8,938 nucleotides of DNA from Pseudomonadota bacterium (GTDB taxonomy: Bacteria; Desulfobacterota; Desulfobulbia; Desulfobulbales; JAGXFP01). Positions within the stretch are counted from its first letter, which is position 1; each line of letters opens with the position of its first letter. Made by a program: the position numbers and the translations under genes. The stretch spans positions 1 to 8,938 of the forward strand of contig DAOVJK010000112.1 of the NCBI GenBank assembly GCA_030673265.1. The letters run 5' to 3'. The notes under the pieces were generated by a model that saw only the letters and a program-made list of their open reading frames with translations, had not been told where the DNA came from and searched no databases. Shown here in pieces: positions 4,558 to 8,938 of the stretch.

Positions 4558-6363
4558 ATGTTAATTCAAATAGAGCCAGAGGGTAAAAAAGTCGCCTGCC
4601 ATCCAGACCTTTCCATACTTGAAGCGTTACAGAAAAAAGATTTTGACATCATCGCCACCATCTGCGGTGGTGAAGGGACCTGCGGCAAATGTAAGGTCAG
4701 GATCATTTCCGGTACAGTCAGTGAACCGGCAGAACAGGAACTGCAAACACTTTCAGCCGCTGAAATCGACAACAACATTCGCCTTGCGTGCCAGGCTTTT
4801 CCGCGAGAGTCTCTTTCCCTGAATATAATCGCAAGCTCCTCCTCCGCCCAATACAAGACCAGTCTCAGCATGGAGCTAAGCGGCATTGCCGTCAAACCAA
4901 ATGTCAAAAAAGTCTTTCTCCAGCCGCAGCCACCCTCTCTGGCTGACCAGAGAGCCGATGTGGAGCGGATTTTCGAAGAACTGCACAACAAAGGCATCGT
5001 GGCTTCCGACATTGCCGCCCGTCTCCTGCCCTGTCTGCCGCAACTGCTGAGGCAGGCCGACTGGGAGATTACGACAACCCTGATCGACGAGCGGATAATC
5101 GCCATTGAGGGTGGAGACACCACAGGCGACAATTACGGTATAGCCTTTGATCTCGGCACCACTACGGTTGCCGCTTATCTGGTTGATCTCAACAACGGTG
5201 AACTGCTCGGCCAGTCTGCCATTACCAACGGCCAGAGTTCTTTTGGCGAAGACGTGATGACCCGGATCGACCGGGCCCACGGCGGTGATCTCGGAAAGCT
5301 GCAGAAAGCGGCGATCCGCTCCATGAACTTCCTCCTTGACCGCTTGACCGATGAAACCGGCGTCCAGCCTGAAAATATTTATGAAGCCGTAGTTGTCGGC
5401 AATACCTGCATGCATCATCTGCTACTGGGCATTGATCCCTATACCGCCGGGATCGCTCCTTTTACTCCGGCAATAAATATCTCCCCCGATATACCGGCGA
5501 CCCTTCTCGGACTTGAAATAGCCCCCGAAGGCACCGTGCATCTACCACCGGTGATTTCAGGCTTTGTCGGCGCCGATACCGTCGGTGATGTCCTAGCCCT
5601 TGATTTTGACATAAAGCAGCAGCCGCATCTGATGATCGATATCGGCACCAATGCCGAAATGGCCTTGTCGGTTAAAGGAGAAATCCTTGCCTGTTCCGCT
5701 GCCGCCGGCCCCGCTTTCGAGGGAGCACGGATCAATTGCGGCATGCGGGCCGCTCCCGGTGCCATCGACCGGGCGGTGATTAAAAATAACACCTTCCAAT
5801 GCCATACCATAGACAACAAACCGGCCCGCGGTATCGCCGGATCCGGACTGGTGTCGGTTGCCGCAGCTCTGAAACGGGAAGGCCGGATGAACAGGCGCGG
5901 GGCCCTCAAGCAGAAAAATATACCCGCCGAAATGCTCGATAAAGAGAACAGGGGCATTATCCTGGCCCCTGCTGACCGCACAAAATCCGGAGAGCCATTG
6001 ATTCTGACCTGGCGCGATATCGGTGAAGAACTGGTCATCGCCAAGGCGGCTATCAGGACAGGTGTCGAGATTCTTCTCAAAGAGGCTGGACTCGACCTGC
6101 AGGATCTCGAGCGGATCAGCATTGCCGGGGCTTTCGGCAATTTTCTGAATATCGACGATGCCATGGAAATCGGTCTTTTGCCGGATATTGCCAGAGAAAA
6201 AATTTCCGGTGTCGGCAACGCCGCCGGCAAAGGCGCGGTCCAGATCCTGCTGTCTATCGACGAACGGCAACGGGCCCGACGGTTGCCGAAAAATATCAGA
6301 TATATTGAATTGTCCGGATATCCGGGCTTCAACCGGTTATTCTCGGGTAATATGAAATTGTGA
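4558..6363 (+). CDS. corrinoid-protein reductive activator (RACE/RACo type, DUF4445)
   Basis: This 601-aa protein reduces an inactive Co(II) corrinoid protein back to Co(I), at the cost of ATP, in corrinoid-dependent methyl transfer (family role). The N-terminal [2Fe-2S] ferredoxin domain (about 1-95) has C36, C42, C45 and C78, in a Cx5Cx2C...C pattern. A linker (about 100-190) leads to an ASKHA ATPase-like domain with phosphate loop FDLGTTT (197-203), GNTCMHH (282-288 region), MIDIGTNAE (359-367), SAAAGPAFEGA (380-390), GIAGSG (425-430), AKAAIRTGVEILL (495-507) and ISIAGAFGNFL (520-530). Length and order are complete for the family. An in-frame TAA at 4549-4551 fixes the start at or after ATG 4558, which has no visible ribosome site; translation may be weak or nearly leaderless. 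It leads the operon, 46 bp before the methyltransferase it presumably serves. Confidence 0.92.
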   Translation: MLIQIEPEGKKVACHPDLSILEALQKKDFDIIATICGGEGTCGKCKVRIISGTVSEPAEQELQTLSAAEIDNNIRLACQAFPRESLSLNIIASSSSAQYKTSLSMELSGIAVKPNVKKVFLQPQPPSLADQRADVERIFEELHNKGIVASDIAARLLPCLPQLLRQADWEITTTLIDERIIAIEGGDTTGDNYGIAFDLGTTTVAAYLVDLNNGELLGQSAITNGQSSFGEDVMTRIDRAHGGDLGKLQKAAIRSMNFLLDRLTDETGVQPENIYEAVVVGNTCMHHLLLGIDPYTAGIAPFTPAINISPDIPATLLGLEIAPEGTVHLPPVISGFVGADTVGDVLALDFDIKQQPHLMIDIGTNAEMALSVKGEILACSAAAGPAFEGARINCGMRAAPGAIDRAVIKNNTFQCHTIDNKPARGIAGSGLVSVAAALKREGRMNRRGALKQKNIPAEMLDKENRGIILAPADRTKSGEPLILTWRDIGEELVIAKAAIRTGVEILLKEAGLDLQDLERISIAGAFGNFLNIDDAMEIGLLPDIAREKISGVGNAAGKGAVQILLSIDERQRARRLPKNIRYIELSGYPGFNRLFSGNMKL

Positions 6364-6409
6364 TACAATTTTCAAAAGGCCGGGACAACGAACCGCAAAG
6401 GAGTGCAAC

Positions 6410-7852
6410 ATGAAAGAAACCGCCCTGAGTACGGTGCGGGAAACCAGTTATTCACAACTGGATGCCGGCGGTATAACCGCCATCCATGATACTTCATTGA
6501 CTATCCTGGAAGAGATAGGCATCAAAATCGAATTCCAGGAGGCCCTGGACCTTTTTCGACAGGCCGGGGCCGGGGTCGAAGACAACATTGTTTATCTCCC
6601 CTGTTCGCTGATTGACAAGGCCCTGGCATCAGCCCCTTCTTCCATTGTCCTGGCAGGCCACGGAGATAAACCTCCCCTTATCGTTGAAGGCACGAGATCT
6701 TTTGCAGGGACCGGCGGTGCGGCCCTCAATGTGTTGGATCTTGAAACCGGCGAACTGCGCCTGTCAACGCTCAAAGACATTTACGACATTGCCCGTCTTG
6801 TCGATCATCTGGACAACATAGAATTCTATGTTCGTCCGGTGGTAGCCCAGGACATTCCCAGGGAAAATCTTGACGTCAATAAATATTATGCCTCGTTATC
6901 CGGTACTGAAAAGCATGTAATGGCCTCGGCCTACACCGTGGAATCGGCCCGTGAAATCATCAAGATGGCGTCGCTGATGAGCGGCGGTTTCGATAATTTA
7001 CGCGAAAACCCGATCATCTCCTTTATCACGTCCTGCTGTGTCAGCCCCCTGCGCATGGACACCGAGACAACACGAATTCTTATGGAACTCGTGCGCCACA
7101 ATATGCCGGTGGTTATCGGTTCGGCACCCATGGCCGGCTCTTCCTCTCCGGTGACCCTGGCAGGTACCCTGGCCCAGATGAACGCCGAACTTCTTGCCGG
7201 TATTGTTTTCAGCCAACTGGTTAATCCCGGAGCCCCGGTTATTTACGGAGCTGTGCCGGCCATCGCTGATATGCATACCGGCGGCTTCTCCGGCGGTGCC
7301 ATCGAATACGGCATGCTGAACAGCGCCGCCGCCCAGATGGCACAGTTTTACACCATCCCGGTCTATAATTCGGCGGGGGTTTCGGACAGCCGCACGCCGG
7401 ACATCCAGGCAGGTTACGAAAAGGCCTTTTCAATTCTGCAGTCGGTCCATTCCGGCGCCAACCTCATCCACCACGCCGCCGGCATGCTGGATTCATTGCG
7501 GACCGTTGCCTACGAACAATATGTGATCGATAACGACATCATCGGCATGGCCCGCCGCGCCAACCGGGGTATTATTGTCGACGAAGAAAGGCTGGCCCTG
7601 CCGGTGATACGGAAAGTGGGCCATAAAGGCACCTACCTGACCCAGAAACACACAAGGCGCAATATGCGCAAGGAATTCACCTTCCCCCGCCTGGCCGACA
7701 GGAACAATCCCCTCGGCGACAACGGCGAACAGCTTGACGCCCGCGACCGGGCCCGCCGCATCGCCCGGGACATACTGGCTGAAGAACATACACCGCATAT
7801 ACCACCGGATATCGACAAAGAGATACGCAGACGTTTTACCATTCTTCTATAA
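6410..7852 (+). CDS. MttB-superfamily (trimethylamine methyltransferase-like) protein, non-pyrrolysine
   Basis: This 480-aa protein of the MttB family (PF06253 type) transfers a methyl group from a quaternary or tertiary amine to a corrinoid protein. Family-like stretches are HDTSLTILEEIGIKI (26-40), FAGTGGAALNVLD (98-110), the core VIYGAVPAIADMHTGGFSGGAIEYGMLN (277-304) and YNSAGVSDSRTPDIQAGYEKA (319-339). Archaeal MttB decodes an in-frame amber as pyrrolysine; here the frame is open throughout with no internal UAG, so it belongs with the non-pyrrolysine members, such as the glycine-betaine methyltransferase MtgB. R328 in SDSRTPD may be near the pyrrolysine position, but I cannot align it. 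AAAGGAG at 6397-6403 lies 6 bp before ATG 6410. The substrate cannot be read from the sequence. No corrinoid protein gene adjoins it. Confidence 0.92.
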   Translation: MKETALSTVRETSYSQLDAGGITAIHDTSLTILEEIGIKIEFQEALDLFRQAGAGVEDNIVYLPCSLIDKALASAPSSIVLAGHGDKPPLIVEGTRSFAGTGGAALNVLDLETGELRLSTLKDIYDIARLVDHLDNIEFYVRPVVAQDIPRENLDVNKYYASLSGTEKHVMASAYTVESAREIIKMASLMSGGFDNLRENPIISFITSCCVSPLRMDTETTRILMELVRHNMPVVIGSAPMAGSSSPVTLAGTLAQMNAELLAGIVFSQLVNPGAPVIYGAVPAIADMHTGGFSGGAIEYGMLNSAAAQMAQFYTIPVYNSAGVSDSRTPDIQAGYEKAFSILQSVHSGANLIHHAAGMLDSLRTVAYEQYVIDNDIIGMARRANRGIIVDEERLALPVIRKVGHKGTYLTQKHTRRNMRKEFTFPRLADRNNPLGDNGEQLDARDRARRIARDILAEEHTPHIPPDIDKEIRRRFTILL

Positions 7853-7863
7853 GGACGAAGACC

Positions 7864-8760
7864 ATGCGAGTAACGATTTGCCAGACCGAACCCAAACTGC
7901 TTGACATCCAACACAACCTTGAAGATGTTATCGAAAGGATTAGAAAATCGTGTGATAACGGCGCAGAGCTTATCCTCTTTCCGGAACTGGCGCTGACAGG
8001 CTACTTTGTCGGGTCACGCTATCATGAAGTGGCGTTGACGGTGGATTCGCCCGAAATCCAGAAACTGGTGAAGGCCACCAGGGGCACGGCTGCGGTAGTC
8101 GGCTTTATTGAAGAATCCCATTCCATGAATTTTTACAATGCCGCTCTGGTGGCGGTTGACGGCAAGATCCAGTACTGTTACCGGAAACTGAATCTGCCGA
8201 ATTACGGGGTTTTCGAAGAAAAAAAATATTTTTCCGGTGGCAAGCATATCCCGGTATTCAAACTGGGTAAATTCAATATAGCCGTCTTTATCTGTAACGA
8301 TCTCTGGCATCCATCCCTGCCGTATCTGGGCATTGCCCAGAAAGCCGATTTATTCGTGACCATCTTCAACTCATCCCAAGGATCCATGGGCGACGAATTC
8401 AGCAACATTGAAAGCTGGAGCGTTATCAACACTTTTTACTCGAGAATTTTCGGGATCTATAACCTCTGCGCCAATCGGGTAGGTGAAGAAAGTCTGGAAA
8501 AACGGAGAGAGGAAGACAGAGGACCTGAAGATAACGAGGACCATCCCGACTCTTTCCGCTTCTGGGGCGGCAGCGAGATCATCAATCCCTTCGGCCAGCG
8601 CATCGCCCAAGCCCGCCTGTACGACCAGGATGAAATCCATGCCGAAATAGACAAAGACATGCTCCGCAAAAAGAAGATCCTGCTGCCCTATCTCAGAAAC
8701 GACGACCCCCACTTCACACACCGGGAGCTTACCAGAATTCTCTATAGTGAGAAGGATTAG
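7864..8760 (+). CDS. carbon-nitrogen hydrolase (nitrilase superfamily)
   Basis: This 298-aa amidohydrolase has the full nitrilase catalytic triad: E41 in LILFPELALTGY (36-47), K108 in YCYRKLNLPNYG (104-115) and C144 in VFICNDLWHP (141-150). The EKKYFSGG (119-126) that follows the lysine is typical of amidases of this superfamily. Such enzymes hydrolyse carboxamides, N-carbamoyl compounds or nitriles; the exact substrate is open. AAGGA (7851-7855) overlaps the previous stop codon and sits 8 bp before ATG 7864. The 11-bp gap shows co-transcription with the methyltransferase. A plausible but unproven role is converting an amide of a methylated amino acid, or a demethylated product, to the free acid. 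The charged tail region (about 209-222) is a family-variable insertion. Confidence 0.92.
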   Translation: MRVTICQTEPKLLDIQHNLEDVIERIRKSCDNGAELILFPELALTGYFVGSRYHEVALTVDSPEIQKLVKATRGTAAVVGFIEESHSMNFYNAALVAVDGKIQYCYRKLNLPNYGVFEEKKYFSGGKHIPVFKLGKFNIAVFICNDLWHPSLPYLGIAQKADLFVTIFNSSQGSMGDEFSNIESWSVINTFYSRIFGIYNLCANRVGEESLEKRREEDRGPEDNEDHPDSFRFWGGSEIINPFGQRIAQARLYDQDEIHAEIDKDMLRKKKILLPYLRNDDPHFTHRELTRILYSEKD

Positions 8761-8811
8761 AGTACTGGTTGCTGATCATGTTGATTCGCCATGTAATCTG
8801 TGGATGATCTG

Positions 8812-8823
8812 TGACGGGGTCAG
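8812..8823. repeat. tgacggggtcag motif, copy 2
   Basis: This 12-mer is identical to 251-262, but the sequence after it (agtaccaag) differs. It lies 52 bp after the nitrilase stop, so the catabolic operon has a repeat-family motif on both sides (element II upstream, this downstream). The rest of 8761-8938 has no gene start that I can support. Confidence 0.6.
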
Positions 8824-8882
8824 AGTACCAAGAGAAAGTCAACAAAAACAAACAGCCCCTTTTTAGACAAGACTATCCCTAT

Positions 8883-8900
8883 GCCGGTGAAACCGGTTTT
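8883..8900 (+). terminator. weak intrinsic terminator candidate after the operon
   Basis: ccggt (8884-8888) pairs with accgg (8892-8896) around gaa, extendable by a G-U pair, and is followed by TTTT (8897-8900). The stem is only 5-6 bp and the U-run short, and it lies 120 bp after the last stop codon. It is a plausible but weak terminator. Confidence 0.4.
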
Positions 8901-8938
8901 AAAATAACTGCTTTCTCAAACTCAACAGTCACAAATTA

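Noticed and set aside
5439..6368. Minus-strand 309-aa ORF opposite the activator gene
   Set aside because: It is long only because of high-GC codon bias on the coding strand. Its composition (rich in S, R, P, A) is typical of an antisense shadow, and the plus-strand protein has all family motifs.
6410..7852. Pyrrolysine-containing MttB
   Set aside because: The frame is open for the full family length and ends in TAA, with no internal UAG, and no pyl genes are seen in the window.

Overview
The window falls into two parts. Bases 1 to about 4557 are AT-rich and full of repeats. They carry four short plus-strand gene units separated by related non-coding repeat elements. Bases 4558-8760 are a compact, GC-richer catabolic operon. 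The operon content (a DUF4445/RACE-type corrinoid-protein reactivase plus an MttB-superfamily methyltransferase without an amber codon), and the toxin-antitoxin and repeat load beside it, suggest an anaerobic, corrinoid-using bacterium. A Desulfobacterota-like sulfate reducer is my best guess, inferred from gene content only. No rRNA, tRNA, integrase or transposase gene is visible.

Repeat and cassette region, left to right: a 99-bp repeat copy (III, 1-99); element II (107-236); a tgacggggtcag motif (251); a small zinc-ribbon gene (326-550); element I (649-762); a TacA/TacT-type DUF1778-GNAT toxin-antitoxin pair (935-1701); element III again (1681-1857), which supplies the toxin's stop codon; a HipB/HipA pair (2243-3817); a decayed core motif (3827); element I again (3952-4066); an eight-cysteine 58-aa miniprotein (4119-4295); and element II again (4382-4511). 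Elements I, II and III all start with the same core, ggggtcggacca(c/a)g(c)taa(ct), followed by a different body (a hairpin in I and II). The paired copies keep exactly the same internal spacing. All four units point the same way, so the region resembles an array of small mobile cassettes, but no integron integrase or canonical attC is seen.

Both toxin-antitoxin units have readable regulation. TacAT has a near-consensus promoter (TTGACA, 17 bp, TATATT) with a perfect inverted repeat between the boxes. HipBA has two identical TATAG-N8-CTATA sites over and just after a perfect TATAAT, matching the layout of the E. coli HipB operator (TATCC-N8-GGATA) with a changed half-site.

Catabolic operon: a RACE-type [2Fe-2S]/ASKHA activator (601 aa), an MttB-family methyltransferase (480 aa) and a nitrilase-superfamily amidohydrolase (298 aa), with gaps of 46 and 11 bp. 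The likely logic is that the amidohydrolase and the methyltransferase act on a methylated amine or its amide, while the activator keeps the partner corrinoid protein in the Co(I) state. The corrinoid protein itself and the second methyltransferase are not in the window. After the operon come a weak terminator candidate and another copy of the tgacggggtcag motif.
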